Shown here: positions 40,822 to 51,648 of the stretch, piece by piece | How the letters are laid out: the number at the start of each line of letters is the position of its first letter | How positions within the stretch are numbered: position 1 is the first letter of the stretch | Source: Stutzerimonas stutzeri | GTDB lineage: Bacteria; Pseudomonadota; Gammaproteobacteria; Pseudomonadales; Pseudomonadaceae | DNA length: 64,000 nt | Direction of reading: 5' to 3' | Assembly: GCF_000219605.1 (NCBI RefSeq) | Contig: NC_015740.1 | Location: 62,001-126,000 of the forward strand | Translations under genes and position numbers: made by a program | Notes under the pieces: generated by a model | Databases searched by the model: none | What the model was told of the DNA's origin: nothing | The model's input: the letters and a program-made list of their open reading frames with translations, nothing else

Positions 40822-41690
40822 GCGTCTTCACCCGCCAGCTTGAACAGGTACTGGCCGTAGCCGGTCTTGCCCAGGGCGTCGGCGCGGCGCAACAGCTGCT
40901 CGCGGTCGATCCACTTGTTCTGGTAGGCGATTTCCTCCAGGCAGGCCACTTTCAGCCCCTGGCGGTGCTCGATGGTCTGCACGTACTGCGAGGCTTCCAG
41001 CAGGCTGTCGTGGGTACCGGTGTCGAGCCAGGCGAAGCCACGGCCGAAGCGTTCGACATTGAGATCGCCGCGCTGGAGGTAGGCCATGTTGACGTCGGTG
41101 ATCTCCAGTTCGCCGCGTGGCGAGGGCTTGATCGACTTGGCGATCTCGATGACGTCGTTGTCGTAGAAGTACAGGCCGGTCACTGCGTAGCTGGACTTGG
41201 GCTTCTTCGGCTTCTCTTCGATGGACAGCGCCTTGCCGTTCTCGTCGAAGTCGATCACGCCGAAGCGCTCCGGATCCTTGACCCAGTAGCCGAACACCGT
41301 GGCGCCCTTCTCCTGACGCGCGGCGCGCTGCAGCTTCTCGGTGAAGTGCTGGCCGTGGAAGATGTTGTCGCCGAGGATCAGGCATACCGAATCGTCGCCG
41401 ATGAACTCTTCACCGATCAGGAAGGCCTGGGCCAGGCCGTCCGGCGAAGGTTGTTCGGCGTAACTGAAGTTGACCCCGAACTGGCTGCCGTCGCCCAGCA
41501 GGTTCTGGTACTGCGGCAGATCCTGCGGTGTCGAGATGACCAGAATGTCGCGGATGCCGGCGAGCATCAGCACCGAGATCGGGTAGTAGGCCATCGGCTT
41601 GTCGTAGATCGGCAGGAGCTGCTTGGATACGCCAAGGGTGATGGGGTGCAGACGGGTGCCGGAGCCTCCGGCGAGGATGATTCCTTTCAT
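40818..41690 (-). CDS. rfbA: glucose-1-phosphate thymidylyltransferase
   Basis: 290 residues from the ATG at 41690; upstream codons in frame overlap rfbB and are discarded. Nucleotidyltransferase signature [22 protein letters not shown], then [46 protein letters not shown], and [18 protein letters not shown]. It forms dTDP-glucose, the first committed step of the pathway. Confidence 0.96.
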   Translation of the reverse strand: MKGIILAGGSGTRLHPITLGVSKQLLPIYDKPMAYYPISVLMLAGIRDILVISTPQDLPQYQNLLGDGSQFGVNFSYAEQPSPDGLAQAFLIGEEFIGDDSVCLILGDNIFHGQHFTEKLQRAARQEKGATVFGYWVKDPERFGVIDFDENGKALSIEEKPKKPKSSYAVTGLYFYDNDVIEIAKSIKPSPRGELEITDVNMAYLQRGDLNVERFGRGFAWLDTGTHDSLLEASQYVQTIEHRQGLKVACLEEIAYQNKWIDREQLLRRADALGKTGYGQYLFKLAGEDA

Positions 41691-42757
41691 GCGTTCTCCA
41701 GGGCGCCGAGGCGCTCGCGTTGATAGCTGCCGTCCTGGACGCGACGGCACCATTCGAGGTTGTTCAGGTACCACTGCACGGTCTTGCGCAGGCCGCTCTG
41801 GAAGGTTTCCTGCGGCACCCAGCCGAGCTCGCGCTCGATCTTGCTGGCGTCGATGGCGTAGCGCAGGTCGTGGCCCGGGCGATCCTTGACGAAGGTGATC
41901 AGGTCTTCATAGCGGGCCAGGCCGGCGGGCTTGCTCGGCGCCAGCTCCTCCAGCAGCGCGCAGATGCCGCGCACCACATCGATGTTCTTCTGCTCGTTGT
42001 GGCCGCCGATGTTGTAGGTCTCGCCGACCTTGCCTTCGCTGACCACCTTGAACAGGGCGCGGGCGTGGTCCTCGACGAACAGCCAGTCGCGGATCTGCGA
42101 GCCGTCGCCGTAGACCGGCAGCGGTTTGCCATCCAGCGCGTTGAGAATCACCAGCGGGATCAGCTTCTCGGGGAAGTGGAACGGCCCGTAGTTGTTCGAG
42201 CAGTTGGTGATCAGCACCGGCAGGCCGTAGGTACGCTGCCAGGCCCGGACCAGGTGGTCCGACGAGGCCTTGCTGGCCGAGTAGGGCGAGCTGGGCGCGT
42301 AGGGGGTGGTCTCGGTGAACAGGTCGTCGACGCCGTGCAGGTCGCCGTACACCTCGTCGGTGGAGATGTGGTGGAAGCGGAACGCCGCGCGATGCTCGGC
42401 CGGCAGCGTCTGCCAGTAGGCGCGGGCGGCCTCCAGCAGCTGGTAGGTGCCGACGATATTGGTCTGAATGAATTCGGCCGGGCCGTCGATGGAGCGATCG
42501 ACGTGGGATTCGGCGGCCAGATGCATGATGGCGTCCGGCTGGAAGTCCAGCAGCGCCTCGCTGACCCGCTCACGATCGGCGATGTCGGCCTGAAGGAACT
42601 GATAGCGCGGGTTGCCTTCCACGCTGGCCAGCGACTCGAGGTTGCCGGCGTAGGTCAGTTTGTCCAGGTTGAGCACGCTGTGCTCGGTATCGAGGATGAG
42701 GTGACGGATCAGTGCGGAACCGATGAATCCGGCACCGCCAGTAACGAGAATGCGCAT
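41687..42757 (-). CDS. rfbB: dTDP-glucose 4,6-dehydratase
   Basis: 356 residues. NAD-binding loop [41 protein letters not shown], and the catalytic Tyr-Lys in [31 protein letters not shown] follows. It makes dTDP-4-keto-6-deoxyglucose. It is the first gene of a four-gene operon in the order B-A-C-D with all junctions overlapping. P. aeruginosa uses the order B-D-A-C, so the arrangement here differs. Confidence 0.96.
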   Translation of the reverse strand: MRILVTGGAGFIGSALIRHLILDTEHSVLNLDKLTYAGNLESLASVEGNPRYQFLQADIADRERVSEALLDFQPDAIMHLAAESHVDRSIDGPAEFIQTNIVGTYQLLEAARAYWQTLPAEHRAAFRFHHISTDEVYGDLHGVDDLFTETTPYAPSSPYSASKASSDHLVRAWQRTYGLPVLITNCSNNYGPFHFPEKLIPLVILNALDGKPLPVYGDGSQIRDWLFVEDHARALFKVVSEGKVGETYNIGGHNEQKNIDVVRGICALLEELAPSKPAGLARYEDLITFVKDRPGHDLRYAIDASKIERELGWVPQETFQSGLRKTVQWYLNNLEWCRRVQDGSYQRERLGALENA

Positions 42758-42889
42758 AGTGATAGGGCTTCCTTGGCGCGCTGTCGAGCATCAGGCTCTT
42801 AGCATGTCGGCACGATAGACCGGCCTTCGATACAAAAATTCCCGAAGGGTGCCGGCGGCCGGGTAACGGCTTGGTTACAGAGGTAAACA

Positions 42890-42914
42890 CGGGCTGCTGG
42901 CCCGCCGCCAGCCC
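42890..42914 (-). terminator. possible terminator of the YhhJ-like operon
   Basis: GGGCTG pairs with CAGCCC around a GC-rich loop, about 40 bp after the permease stop; read leftwards it is followed by GTGTTTACC, only a weak U tract. Confidence 0.35.
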
Positions 42915-42953
42915 CCGTGCTGCAGGGGCCGCACGGCGCGGCGTTGTCGCCGG

Positions 42954-44081
42954 CTAGCGCAACGACACGCGCAGCCGCGACAGCGCACCGACGAAGAACA
43001 CCGCGCCGATCACCGCCAGCGCCAGCAGCTGCGGCCAGACGATGGCGGCGTCGGCATTGCGGAACAGGATCGCCTGGGCCAGCTCGACGAAATGCGTGGT
43101 CGGCGCCACCAGCATGATGTTCTGCACCAGCTCCGGCATGCTCTCGCGTGGCGTCACCCCGCCGGAGAGGATCTGCAGAGGGATCAGCGTGAGGATCACC
43201 AGCAGGCCCAGCTGCGGCATGGAACGCGCCACCGTGCCGAAGAAGATGCCCATCGAGGTGGCGGCGAACAGGTGCAGCGCCGCACCGCCGGCAAACAGCC
43301 ACAGCGAGCCCTGGATCGGGATATCGAGCCAGCCCTCGACGACGAAGCGCAGGGCGAACGCCGCTGCCGCCAGCACCACCAGACCCATCGCCCAGACCTT
43401 GCCGACCATGATCTCGAACGGCGTCACCGGCATCACCAGGAGGTGCTCGATGGTGCCGTGCTCGCGCTCGCGGATCAGCGCCGCGCCGGTGAGGATGATC
43501 GCAAGCATGGTGATCTGGTTGATCACCTCGTTCACCGCGCCGAACCAGGCGCGGCTGAGGTTGGGGTTGAATGCGGTGCGCACCACCGCTTCGACCGGCA
43601 GCGCGTCTTCGCTGCGGTAGCGGCGAACGAACTCGGCGGTCTCGCTGGCGATGATCTGCTGGATGTGCCCGGCGCCGGTGAACGCCTGGCTGACCTGGGT
43701 GGCATCGACGTTGAGCTGAATGGTCGGCTGGCGGCCGGCGAGCAGGTCCTCCTGGAAGCGCGGCGGGATGTTCAGGGTGAAGGTGTAGAGCCCATCGTCC
43801 ATGCCGCTGTCCATCTCTTCGTGTGTGATGGCTTTCGGCTCGATGAAGTAGGGCAGCTGGAAGGCATTGACGATGCGCAGCGAAGCCTGCGAGCGGTCCT
43901 CGTCGACCACTGCGATGCTGGCCCGGTGCGGCGCCTCGGGAATAGCCGTGGCACCTTCGTAGATCGCCAGGGTGAACGAATAGATGATCAGCACCAGCAT
44001 GGCCGGGTCACGGTAGAGGCTGCGCAGCTCCTTGAGGCCGAGCTGGAAGATGTTGCCGAGCTTGCGTCGCAGGCCGCCCAT
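42954..44081 (-). CDS. ABC-2 type transporter permease (YhhJ-like)
   Basis: 375 residues. One N-terminal helix (MLVLIIYSFTLAIYEGA), a large extracytoplasmic domain of about 150 residues, then five helices, ending with the ABC-2 block GTIEHLLVMPVTPFEIMVGK and LSGGVTPRESMPELVQNIM. This matches the YhhJ/YadH-type permeases. The gene starts one base after the RbbA-like gene stops. With it and the HlyD-like gene it forms a putative exporter across the envelope; the substrate is unknown. Confidence 0.9.
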   Translation of the reverse strand: MGGLRRKLGNIFQLGLKELRSLYRDPAMLVLIIYSFTLAIYEGATAIPEAPHRASIAVVDEDRSQASLRIVNAFQLPYFIEPKAITHEEMDSGMDDGLYTFTLNIPPRFQEDLLAGRQPTIQLNVDATQVSQAFTGAGHIQQIIASETAEFVRRYRSEDALPVEAVVRTAFNPNLSRAWFGAVNEVINQITMLAIILTGAALIREREHGTIEHLLVMPVTPFEIMVGKVWAMGLVVLAAAAFALRFVVEGWLDIPIQGSLWLFAGGAALHLFAATSMGIFFGTVARSMPQLGLLVILTLIPLQILSGGVTPRESMPELVQNIMLVAPTTHFVELAQAILFRNADAAIVWPQLLALAVIGAVFFVGALSRLRVSLR

Positions 44082-44082
44082 G

Positions 44083-46824
44083 TCATTTCTCCTGCTTGCG
44101 CAGGCCGGCGACGCTGAGCAGGGTCAGCAACGGAATGGCCAGCAGCATGGGAATGAAATAGGGATACAGCTCGGCCAGCCCGAGCGCCTTGGAGAATACC
44201 CCGCGGCTGATGATCAGGAAGTGGCTGGTCGGGTAGAGCTTGCCGATGAAGGCGCCGGCGCCCTCCATCGCCGAGACCGGGTGGATCAGTCCGGAGAACT
44301 GGATCGCCGGCAGCAGGGTGACGATGGTGGTGCCGAAGATCGCCGCGATCTGGCTGTTGAGGATCGATGACATCAGCAGCCCCAGGCCGGTCGCGCAGGT
44401 GACGTAGAGCAGCGCGCCGAGGCAGAGCGTGAGGATGCTGCCCTTGATCGGAATGCCGAAGACGAACACCGCCAGCAGCGCCAGGGTGGCGAAGTTGAAC
44501 ATCCCCAGCGCGATGTAGGGCAGCTGCTTGCCGACCAGGAATTCCAGGCGGGTGGTTGGCGTGACGTAGAAGTTGGTGATCGAGCCCAGTTCCTTTTCGC
44601 GCACCACGCCGAGGGCGGTGAGCATCGCCGGGATCATCATCAGCAGCAGCGGGATCATCGCCGGCGCCATGGCCGGCAGGCTCTGCACGTCAGGGTTGTA
44701 GCGGTAGCGGATGGCGACATCGGCCGGTGCCAGCTGACCTTCGACACCGGCCTCGCGGGCCAGCTGCTGCAGGTAGTTGAGGTGGATGCCCTGCACATAG
44801 CCCTTGATGGTGTCGGCGCGCATCGGCATGGCGCCATCGATCCAGAACGCGACTTGCGGCACGGCGCCTCGCTTGAGGTCGCGGCCGAAGTTCGGCGGAA
44901 TCTCCACGGCCAGGCTGATGTCGTTGCTGCGCATGCGCTGGTCCAGCTCGGCATGGTTGGCCAGCGGCGCCTTCTCGATGAAGTAGCGCGAGCCGGCCAT
45001 GTTCAGCAGGTAGTGCTGGCTGGTGGTGGTCTGGTCGCGGTCGAGCACGGCGTAGGTCAGGTTCTCGACGTCGAAGCTGACCCCGTAACCCATGATGAAC
45101 ATCAGCAGCACGCTGCCGAGCATTGCCAGCGTCGCGCGGATCGGGTCGCGGCGCAGCTCCATGGCTTCGCGGCGGGTGTAGCTGAGCAGACGACGCAGGC
45201 TGAAGCGGGCCTGGCGTCCGTTATTGCCTGTGGTTTGGGAGGGATTGCTCGGTGCGGCGGGCGGCGTTGCCGGCTGCTCCCCGGCATGTGCGGCGGCGGC
45301 TTCCTCCAGGTAGGCGATAAAGGTCTGTTCAAGCGTCGGCAGCCCGCGCTTGGCCATCAGCGCCTGCGGCGTGTCGCTGTCGAGTACCCGCCCGGCGTGC
45401 ATCAGCGAGATGCGGTCGCAGCGCAGCGCTTCGTTCATGAAGTGGGTGGAGATGAAGATGGTCACGCCGTCTTCGCGCGACAGTTGCACCAGCAGCTCCC
45501 AAAAGCCGTCGCGGGCCACCGGATCGACACCCGAAGTGGGCTCGTCGAGAATCAGCATTTCCGGTGCGTGGATCACCGCCACCGCCAGCGACAGGCGCTG
45601 GCGCACGCCCAGCGGCAAGGCTTCAGGCAGGCTGTCGGCCTCCTCGACGAGCTCGAAGCGTTCGAGCATTTCCCGAATGCGCGGCTCACGGCGCTCGGCC
45701 GGCAGGTGGAACAGCCGAGCATGCAGGTCGAGGTTCTGCCGTACCGTCAATTCGCTGTACAGCGAGAAGGCCTGGGACATGTAGCCGACCCGCTGGCGGG
45801 TCTGCATGTCATGTGGATCCACCGGCTTGCCGAACAACAGGGCCTGCCCCTCGGTGGCCGGCAGCAGACCTGTGAGCATCTTCATGGTGGTGGTCTTGCC
45901 ACAGCCGTTGGAACCGAGAAAGCCGAAGATCTCCCCGCGCTCGATGCGCAGATTCACGCGATCCACCGCAACGAAGTCGCCGAAGCGCATGGTCAGGTCG
46001 TGGGCTTCGATGGCGATGCTGTCGCTCGCCGGCTGCGGCGGGATGATCAGCTCGCGGTGCTGGCTGCGCTTGGCTTCCGGCAGCAGGCGGATGAAGGCCT
46101 GCTCCAGGGAGTCGCTGCCGGTGCGCGCCAGGAGTTCGGCCGGCGTGCCGGTGGCCAGCACCTGGCCGGCGTCCATCGCCACCAGATGGTCGAAGCGCTG
46201 CGCCTCGTCCATATAGGCAGTGGCCACCAGCACACTCATCTGCGGGCGTTCGCCACGGATGCGCTCGATCAGCTCCCAGAACTGCGCGCGCGACAGCGGG
46301 TCGACGCCGGTGGTGGGCTCGTCGAGGATCAGCAGGTCGGGGTCGTGGATCAGCGCGCAACAGAGGCCGAGCTTCTGCTTCATGCCACCGGAGAGCTTGC
46401 CCGCCGGGCGCTCGACGAAGGGCGCCAGGCCCGTGCTGCGGGTCAGCTCGGCGATGCGCCAGCGGCGCTCGGCGGCGTCCTGGCCGAACAGTCGGCCGAA
46501 GAACTCGAGGTTCTCGAACACCGTCAGCGTCGGGTAGAGGTTCTTGCCCAGGCCCTGGGGCATGTAGGCGATGCGCGGGCAGACCGCGCGGCGGTGGCCG
46601 GCATCGCCCATGTCGCCGTCGAGCACCTGCACATGGCCCTGCTGCAGCTTGCGCGCACCGGCGATCAGCGCCAGCAGGCTGGACTTGCCGACCCCGTCCG
46701 GGCCGATCAGGCCAACCATGCAGCGTGCCGGCAGGCTCAGGCTGAGGTCATCCAGCGCGCGGGTCTTGCCGTATTGCAGGCTGACGCCGCTGATTTCGGC
46801 GACCGGGGCAGATGACGGGTTCAT
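44083..46824 (-). CDS. rbbA: RbbA-like ABC transporter: two ATPase domains fused to an ABC-2 permease
   Basis: 913 residues from the ATG at 46824, which overlaps the HlyD stop (ATGA). ATPase 1: Walker [10 protein letters not shown], signature [19 protein letters not shown], Walker [14 protein letters not shown]. ATPase 2: Walker [10 protein letters not shown], degenerate signature [17 protein letters not shown], Walker [15 protein letters not shown] Pro/Ala linker leads to an ABC-2 permease of about 370 residues ([41 protein letters not shown]). E. coli RbbA has this layout and the same yhiI-rbbA-yhhJ neighbours. It was described as ribosome-associated, but the context here speaks for export. 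Confidence 0.9.
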   Translation of the reverse strand: MNPSSAPVAEISGVSLQYGKTRALDDLSLSLPARCMVGLIGPDGVGKSSLLALIAGARKLQQGHVQVLDGDMGDAGHRRAVCPRIAYMPQGLGKNLYPTLTVFENLEFFGRLFGQDAAERRWRIAELTRSTGLAPFVERPAGKLSGGMKQKLGLCCALIHDPDLLILDEPTTGVDPLSRAQFWELIERIRGERPQMSVLVATAYMDEAQRFDHLVAMDAGQVLATGTPAELLARTGSDSLEQAFIRLLPEAKRSQHRELIIPPQPASDSIAIEAHDLTMRFGDFVAVDRVNLRIERGEIFGFLGSNGCGKTTTMKMLTGLLPATEGQALLFGKPVDPHDMQTRQRVGYMSQAFSLYSELTVRQNLDLHARLFHLPAERREPRIREMLERFELVEEADSLPEALPLGVRQRLSLAVAVIHAPEMLILDEPTSGVDPVARDGFWELLVQLSREDGVTIFISTHFMNEALRCDRISLMHAGRVLDSDTPQALMAKRGLPTLEQTFIAYLEEAAAAHAGEQPATPPAAPSNPSQTTGNNGRQARFSLRRLLSYTRREAMELRRDPIRATLAMLGSVLLMFIMGYGVSFDVENLTYAVLDRDQTTTSQHYLLNMAGSRYFIEKAPLANHAELDQRMRSNDISLAVEIPPNFGRDLKRGAVPQVAFWIDGAMPMRADTIKGYVQGIHLNYLQQLAREAGVEGQLAPADVAIRYRYNPDVQSLPAMAPAMIPLLLMMIPAMLTALGVVREKELGSITNFYVTPTTRLEFLVGKQLPYIALGMFNFATLALLAVFVFGIPIKGSILTLCLGALLYVTCATGLGLLMSSILNSQIAAIFGTTIVTLLPAIQFSGLIHPVSAMEGAGAFIGKLYPTSHFLIISRGVFSKALGLAELYPYFIPMLLAIPLLTLLSVAGLRKQEK

Positions 46825-47897
46825 CGGCCGACATTGATCTGCAGGTGGGCTGGCCATTCGGCATCCGCGTCCAGCTTGAGGTACGCGACGCCCGGCAGGC
46901 CGGTCTTGACCTGCTCCATGTGCTTTCTCAGCAAATCGGGATCGATCCGCGCCTTGACCCGGAACATCAGCTTCTCGCGCTCGCTCTCGGTTTCCACGGT
47001 TTTCGGTGTGAACTGCGCGACGCTGGCGACGTAGGTGATCCGGGCGGGAATCACGTACTGCGGTGCGGCATCGATCACCAGGCGCGCCTCCGAACCCATG
47101 GCGACACGGCCGGCCTGGCGCTCGGGCAGGAAGAAGGTCATGTAGACGTCGGCCAGGTCGACCAGATTGAGCAGCTTGCCGCCGGCGCCGAGCACCTCGC
47201 CCGGTTGCGCCACGCGGTACTGCACACGGGCCACGCGGTCGGTCTTCAGCTCGCTATCCGTGATGTCCGCCTGCAGACGCACCACGCTGGCCTGGGCTGC
47301 CTCCAGCGCCGACTGCGCCTCGATCACCTGCGACCTGGCAGCCGCGATACCGGCATCGGCGGACAGCACCTGGGCGCGCGAAGCGGCCAGCGCAGCCTGG
47401 GCGCTCTGCATGGCGGCGAGGTCGTCATCCAGCTGCTGGCGCGGCATGGCGTTACGGCCGACCAGCGTCTCGGTGCGCTGATGGCGCTTCTGCGCGGCGG
47501 TCAGTTCGGCGCGGCGCTGAAGGACCACGGCCTCGGCGGTGGCCTTCTCGCTCTCGCGCTGGGTAACCAGGGCCTGGGCGGTGAGGATGGCGTTCTCCGC
47601 CTGGCGTACCTGGGCGCGGGCCTGATTGAGCTGGGCCTCCAGCACTTCGGTATCCATACGCGCGATGACCTGACCGGGCTGGACGAAGTCGCCCTCGTCG
47701 ACGCTGATCTCGCGGATGCGCCCGCCGAGCTTGGTCGCCACATCGATCTCGGTGGCCTCGATTCGGCCGTTGCCGCTGGCGAATCCGTCGCCCAGGCCAT
47801 CCGTGCGCAGCTCCGACCAGGCCAGCAGGCCGATGACCACGAGCGCGACGAGTGCGAACAGCACCCGGCGAAGGGTTTTCTGGGCTGGGGCTTTCAT
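46821..47897 (-). CDS. HlyD-family periplasmic adaptor (YhiI-like)
   Basis: 358 residues from the ATG at 47897 (AGGGAA five bases upstream). One N-terminal anchor ([20 protein letters not shown]), a biotinyl-lipoyl half ([19 protein letters not shown]), a long alpha-helical hairpin rich in Ala and Gln (about residues 90-200), and a beta-barrel ending in [19 protein letters not shown] (C-terminal part [11 protein letters not shown]). It links the inner-membrane transporter to the outer membrane. First gene of the three-gene export operon. Confidence 0.92.
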   Translation of the reverse strand: MKAPAQKTLRRVLFALVALVVIGLLAWSELRTDGLGDGFASGNGRIEATEIDVATKLGGRIREISVDEGDFVQPGQVIARMDTEVLEAQLNQARAQVRQAENAILTAQALVTQRESEKATAEAVVLQRRAELTAAQKRHQRTETLVGRNAMPRQQLDDDLAAMQSAQAALAASRAQVLSADAGIAAARSQVIEAQSALEAAQASVVRLQADITDSELKTDRVARVQYRVAQPGEVLGAGGKLLNLVDLADVYMTFFLPERQAGRVAMGSEARLVIDAAPQYVIPARITYVASVAQFTPKTVETESEREKLMFRVKARIDPDLLRKHMEQVKTGLPGVAYLKLDADAEWPAHLQINVGR

Positions 47898-48015
47898 GGG
47901 CGTTCCCTTATCGTGAAGCAATGTTGGCATTCTAAGCGATGAGCTGGGCGCTGGCGCTTAGCCTGAATCAATAAAACTGCTGTTTAGCGCGTTTACATGA
48001 CCGTTTCGCCGGACT

Positions 48016-48636
48016 TCACTGCGCAGACTGGCTTTTTGCTACCTCGATCGTCCAGCGTTGCAACTGGCGGCTCAGTTCGTCGCTGGCCTGGCCGAAGGCC
48101 GCCACCACGCTTTCCAGCTGCGGGCCTGCGCTGGGCTGACGGATCTCGAAGCGGCGGCTGGCGAGGATGCGCTGATCGGTTGCCGAGGCCAGCTGAGCAT
48201 CCAAGCGGACCAGTACCTGCGGCTGGCCATCGATGTATTCGCTCTGGAAGGCGCGCAGTTCGCTGAACAGCTCCAGCTCGGCGAACAGATTGCTGTCCTC
48301 GTTGCTCACCGCCACCGGCCCGCTCTGGCGGAACTGTTCGATCAGCCGGTCGCGCAGCAGGGTCGGCGCTGCATCGCTCCAGCGTGCGCCCTGATAGCTG
48401 CTGATCTGGTTGCCATCGGGCACCACGGCGATGCGCGGCCCGGCAAGGATGCGGCTGGCATGCGGGGTGTGGATGCGCAGTGCCTGCTGCAGTCGCTCCC
48501 CTTGCTGACCGGTCGCCTCAGCGGTGGGCAGCAGGTACACGCGGATCGGCTCGGCCTCGGGCAGCAGGGTGCAGGCCGCGAGCGTGCCGAGCACGCACGC
48601 GAGGGCGAGGGGGCGGAACAGCGCAAGGCGGCTCAT
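48016..48636 (-). CDS. ABC-type transport auxiliary lipoprotein (PqiC-like)
   Basis: 206 residues. Lipobox in VLGTLAACTLLPE gives an acylated Cys22, so it is a lipoprotein, probably anchored in the outer membrane. The rest follows the PqiC/DUF330 pattern: YLLPTAEA, RIAVVPDGNQISSYQGARW, LLRDRLIEQFRQSG, AELELFSELRAFQSEY, ASRRFEIRQP. It is the last gene of the Mla-type operon and overlaps the MCE gene by four bases. It likely helps the MCE tunnel reach the outer membrane. Confidence 0.87.
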   Translation of the reverse strand: MSRLALFRPLALACVLGTLAACTLLPEAEPIRVYLLPTAEATGQQGERLQQALRIHTPHASRILAGPRIAVVPDGNQISSYQGARWSDAAPTLLRDRLIEQFRQSGPVAVSNEDSNLFAELELFSELRAFQSEYIDGQPQVLVRLDAQLASATDQRILASRRFEIRQPSAGPQLESVVAAFGQASDELSRQLQRWTIEVAKSQSAQ

Positions 48637-49571
48637 GGGGTGAACTCCTGAATCTTTTCGCGGCCGAGCAGGAAGCCGCTGGGATTGTCTTCGAGGCGCT
48701 GGGTGACGCGACGCAGCGCGCCGAGGGTGCCGCGCAGCTCGTTGATCGCCGGGCCCAGCTCGCTGAAGCCCTGCAGGCCGTTGTTCAATGCGCCCTGGTT
48801 GCTCGACAGCAGCTCGTCCAGGCGCGACGTGGCGCGCTCCAGCGCGGCCATGGATTCGCCGGCGCTGCTCAGCAGCTGGCGCCCTTCGTCATCGATCAGG
48901 CCATTGGCGTTCTGCGTCAGCCGGGTGATCTCCGCCAGCGCGGTGTTGGTCTGTTGGCCCAGCTGGCTGAGCTGGGTCAGCGCTTCGCTCAAATCGCCAC
49001 GCTGTTCGGCCAGCACGCTGGTGGCCTGCTCGAGATTGGCCAGGGTGCGGCCGATGCGCCCGGCATTGTCTTCTGAGAGCATCAGGTTAGCGCTGCGCAG
49101 CAGATTGTTGATGTTGGTCATCAGGTCTTCGCCGTTCTCCAGTAGCGCGCTCAGCGGCGACGGGTCCGCGACGATCAGCGGTGGCTCGCCGCGCTTGCCT
49201 TCCAGTGGCGGACTCTGCGGAGTGCCGCTGTGCAGCTGGATGATCATGCTGCCGGTGATGTTGGCCAGAGCCAGGCGGGCGCGGGTGTCCTGCTTGATTG
49301 GGGTGCCGGAATAGATGCGAATGCGTGCACGCACCTTGCGCGGGTCGTCCGGTTCGAGCCATAGCGCCTCGACGTCACCGACCTTGATACCGCTGTACTC
49401 CACCGCGCTGCCGTTGGACAGACCGCTGACCGCCCGATTGAAGCTGATTTCGTAATAGTTGTACTCGCGATCCATGCTCGACTTGCCCAGCCAGAGGGCG
49501 AACAGCAAGGCGCCACCGACCGCCAGTACGGTGAACAGACCGATCAGCACGTGATGGGCACGGGTTTCCAT
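48633..49571 (-). CDS. MCE/MlaD-family lipid-transfer protein
   Basis: 312 residues from the ATG at 49571 (AGGAGA eight bases upstream); a longer frame extends over the ATPase gene and is a shadow. N-terminal anchor (VLIGLFTVLAVGGALLFALWLG), one MCE domain (NGSAVEYSGIKVGDVEALWL; ANITGSMIIQLHSGT), then a long helical segment of heptad-like repeats (residues 145-290) and a short tail. Such proteins form hexameric rings or tunnels that move phospholipid between membranes. Confidence 0.9.
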   Translation of the reverse strand: METRAHHVLIGLFTVLAVGGALLFALWLGKSSMDREYNYYEISFNRAVSGLSNGSAVEYSGIKVGDVEALWLEPDDPRKVRARIRIYSGTPIKQDTRARLALANITGSMIIQLHSGTPQSPPLEGKRGEPPLIVADPSPLSALLENGEDLMTNINNLLRSANLMLSEDNAGRIGRTLANLEQATSVLAEQRGDLSEALTQLSQLGQQTNTALAEITRLTQNANGLIDDEGRQLLSSAGESMAALERATSRLDELLSSNQGALNNGLQGFSELGPAINELRGTLGALRRVTQRLEDNPSGFLLGREKIQEFTP

Positions 49572-49573
49572 TT

Positions 49574-50359
49574 TCAGTTCTCCTGCAAGTCGGCAGCCTG
49601 TTGCGCCGCCCGGCCACGTGGGCCGTGGAAGTAGTCGCGGATCCAGGCGTCGTCGGTGGCTTCCACCACCTCCAGGCGATCGGCCACCAGCACGCGCTTG
49701 CGCGACAGCACCGCGACCCGGTCGCAGATGGTGTAGAGCGTATCCAGATCGTGCGTCACCAGAAATACGCTGAGGCCCAGCGCATCGCGCAGGGTCAGGA
49801 TCAGCTGGTCGAAGGCTGCCGCGCCGATGGGGTCGAGGCCGGCGGTGGGTTCGTCGAGGAACAGCACCTCCGGGTCCAGCGCCAGCGCGCGGGCCAGGGC
49901 GGCGCGCTTGACCATGCCCCCGGACAGTTCGTCGGGATACTTGCACGCGGCATTGGCCGGGAGACCGGCCAGTGCCAGCTTCAGCCGCGCCAGGTGCTCG
50001 GCGTCGCGGCGCTCGAGCCCGGCGTGCTCGATCAGCGGCAGCGCGACGTTCTCCTGCAGGTTCAGCGAGGTGAACAGCGCGCCCCGCTGGAACAGTACGC
50101 CGAAACGTCGTTCCACCTGCGAGCGGCGCTCGGCCGACAGCTCCAGCAAATTCTCGCCGAATACCGTCACACTGCCGGCATTCGGCCGCCGCAGGCCGAC
50201 GATGCTGCGCAGCAACACCGACTTGCCGGTGCCAGAGCCGCCGACCACGCCGAGAATCTCACCACGGCGGATGTCCAGGTCGAGATTCTCGTGCACGGTC
50301 TGGCTGCCAAAGCGATTGACCAGTCCGCGTACCTGAATCAGCGAGTCGTTGCTCGTCAC
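49574..50359 (-). CDS. MlaF-like ABC transporter ATP-binding protein
   Basis: 261 residues starting at a GTG (50359) that overlaps the permease stop as GTGA. Walker A GGSGTGKSV, signature LSGGMVKRAALARALALDP, Walker B VLFLDEPTAGLDP, and His switch VTHDLDTLY are intact. GGMVKR is the typical MlaF/Ttg2A form of the signature. It powers the lipid transporter encoded by the neighbouring permease and MCE genes. Confidence 0.93.
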   Translation of the reverse strand: MTSNDSLIQVRGLVNRFGSQTVHENLDLDIRRGEILGVVGGSGTGKSVLLRSIVGLRRPNAGSVTVFGENLLELSAERRSQVERRFGVLFQRGALFTSLNLQENVALPLIEHAGLERRDAEHLARLKLALAGLPANAACKYPDELSGGMVKRAALARALALDPEVLFLDEPTAGLDPIGAAAFDQLILTLRDALGLSVFLVTHDLDTLYTICDRVAVLSRKRVLVADRLEVVEATDDAWIRDYFHGPRGRAAQQAADLQEN

Positions 50360-51504
50360 CAACCCATCTCCATGAAGAACAGCGCGGCGATAGCATCCAG
50401 CAGGATCACCATGAAGATCGCCTGGACCACGCTGGAGGTGGTGTGCTCGCCCACCGACTGCGCGCTGCCGCTGACCTTGAAGCCTTCCAGGCAGCCGATC
50501 ACCGCGATGACGAAGGCGAATACCGGCGCCTTGCCCAGCCCGACCAGAAAATGGCTGACGGCGATGTCGCGCGCCATGATGTTGAAGAACATCGTCGGCG
50601 AGATGTCCAGCGCCAGCACGCAGACCACCAGGCCGCCGGCGATGCCGCTGAGCATGCCGACGAAGGTCAGGATCGGCAGGGTGATCAGCATCGCCAGCAC
50701 GCGCGGCAGCACCAATAGCTCGATCGGGCTGAGGCCGAGGGTGCGGATGGCGTCGACCTCCTCGTTGGACTTCATCGAGCCGATCTGCGCGGCGAAGGCG
50801 CTGGCGCTGCGTCCGGCGAGCAGGATCGCCGCCAGCAGCACGCCGAATTCGCGCAGGAAGGAAAAGCCCACCAGGTTGACGGTGTAGATGGTCGCGCCGA
50901 AGTCGGCGAGCACCGTCGCGCCAAGAAAGGCCACCACCGCGCCGACCAGAAAAGTCAGCAGCGCGACGATCGGCACCGCGTCCAGCCCGGTCTGCTCGAT
51001 ATGTACGGCCAGTGAGGTCAGCCGCCAGCGCCGCGGCCGCGGCAGCGTCAGCAGCAACGTCTGCAGGGTCAGGCCGATGAAGCCGAGCAGCGCGCGCTGC
51101 TGCTTCCACACCGCCGCGACCGTGCGGCCGATATGCGCCAGCACATAGCCGAATTCATAACCGCGTGGCGACTCGGCGGCATCCGGTTGGTCCAGGGCGG
51201 TGGCGACTGTGCGCAGCAGCGCCAGGCGTTCGGCTGGCAACTGCGGCGCCCAGGCTTCGATGGCGGCGATCCGCTCGGGGCCCAGCAGCTCCACCAGCAG
51301 GCCGGCGCCCGCCGTATCCAGCGCCCCGAGCCCGCTCAGCTCGATCTGGCTGCGCTCGTCGATTCGCGCCCTGAGCCGCTGCACCTCTCGGCGCAGTGCC
51401 GCGTAATGGGCGAGGGTCCAGTCACCGACGATGCGCGCCCGCAACGGCGAAGCCCCTTGATCGAGGGTCACCGAACCGGGAGACGAGGACAGGGTGGCGC
51501 TCAT
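50356..51504 (-). CDS. MlaE-like permease with N-terminal STAS domain
   Basis: 382 residues from the ATG at 51504; the ribosome site is weak and the frame continues to 51573. The first 100 residues form a STAS-like domain (RARIVGDWTLAHYAALRRE; QIELSGLGALDTAGAGLL), which in the separate Mla system is a different protein, MlaB. The permease follows with LAGRSASAFAAQIGSMKSN and EEVDAIRTLGLSPIELLVLP, hallmarks of MlaE. A MlaB-MlaE fusion of this size is common in Pseudomonas. No MlaC-like periplasmic carrier gene is in the operon. Confidence 0.92.
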   Translation of the reverse strand: MSATLSSSPGSVTLDQGASPLRARIVGDWTLAHYAALRREVQRLRARIDERSQIELSGLGALDTAGAGLLVELLGPERIAAIEAWAPQLPAERLALLRTVATALDQPDAAESPRGYEFGYVLAHIGRTVAAVWKQQRALLGFIGLTLQTLLLTLPRPRRWRLTSLAVHIEQTGLDAVPIVALLTFLVGAVVAFLGATVLADFGATIYTVNLVGFSFLREFGVLLAAILLAGRSASAFAAQIGSMKSNEEVDAIRTLGLSPIELLVLPRVLAMLITLPILTFVGMLSGIAGGLVVCVLALDISPTMFFNIMARDIAVSHFLVGLGKAPVFAFVIAVIGCLEGFKVSGSAQSVGEHTTSSVVQAIFMVILLDAIAALFFMEMGW

Positions 51505-51648
51505 CTTCTGCAAACGGGTGCCTATGTCGGGCGATGGAGTCCTGATTGATGCTAGCAGGGTTCCGCCCGGCAAGACAGGACCGGGTGGCCCGTGGTCGGC
51601 AACAGGCGGCGCGCGTCGGCTGCTGATCCATGGACCACCATGGTGGCG

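Noticed and set aside
44782..46815. 677-codon open frame on the plus strand
   Set aside because: Antisense to the RbbA-like gene; His/Gln/Arg-rich shadow translation with no domain.
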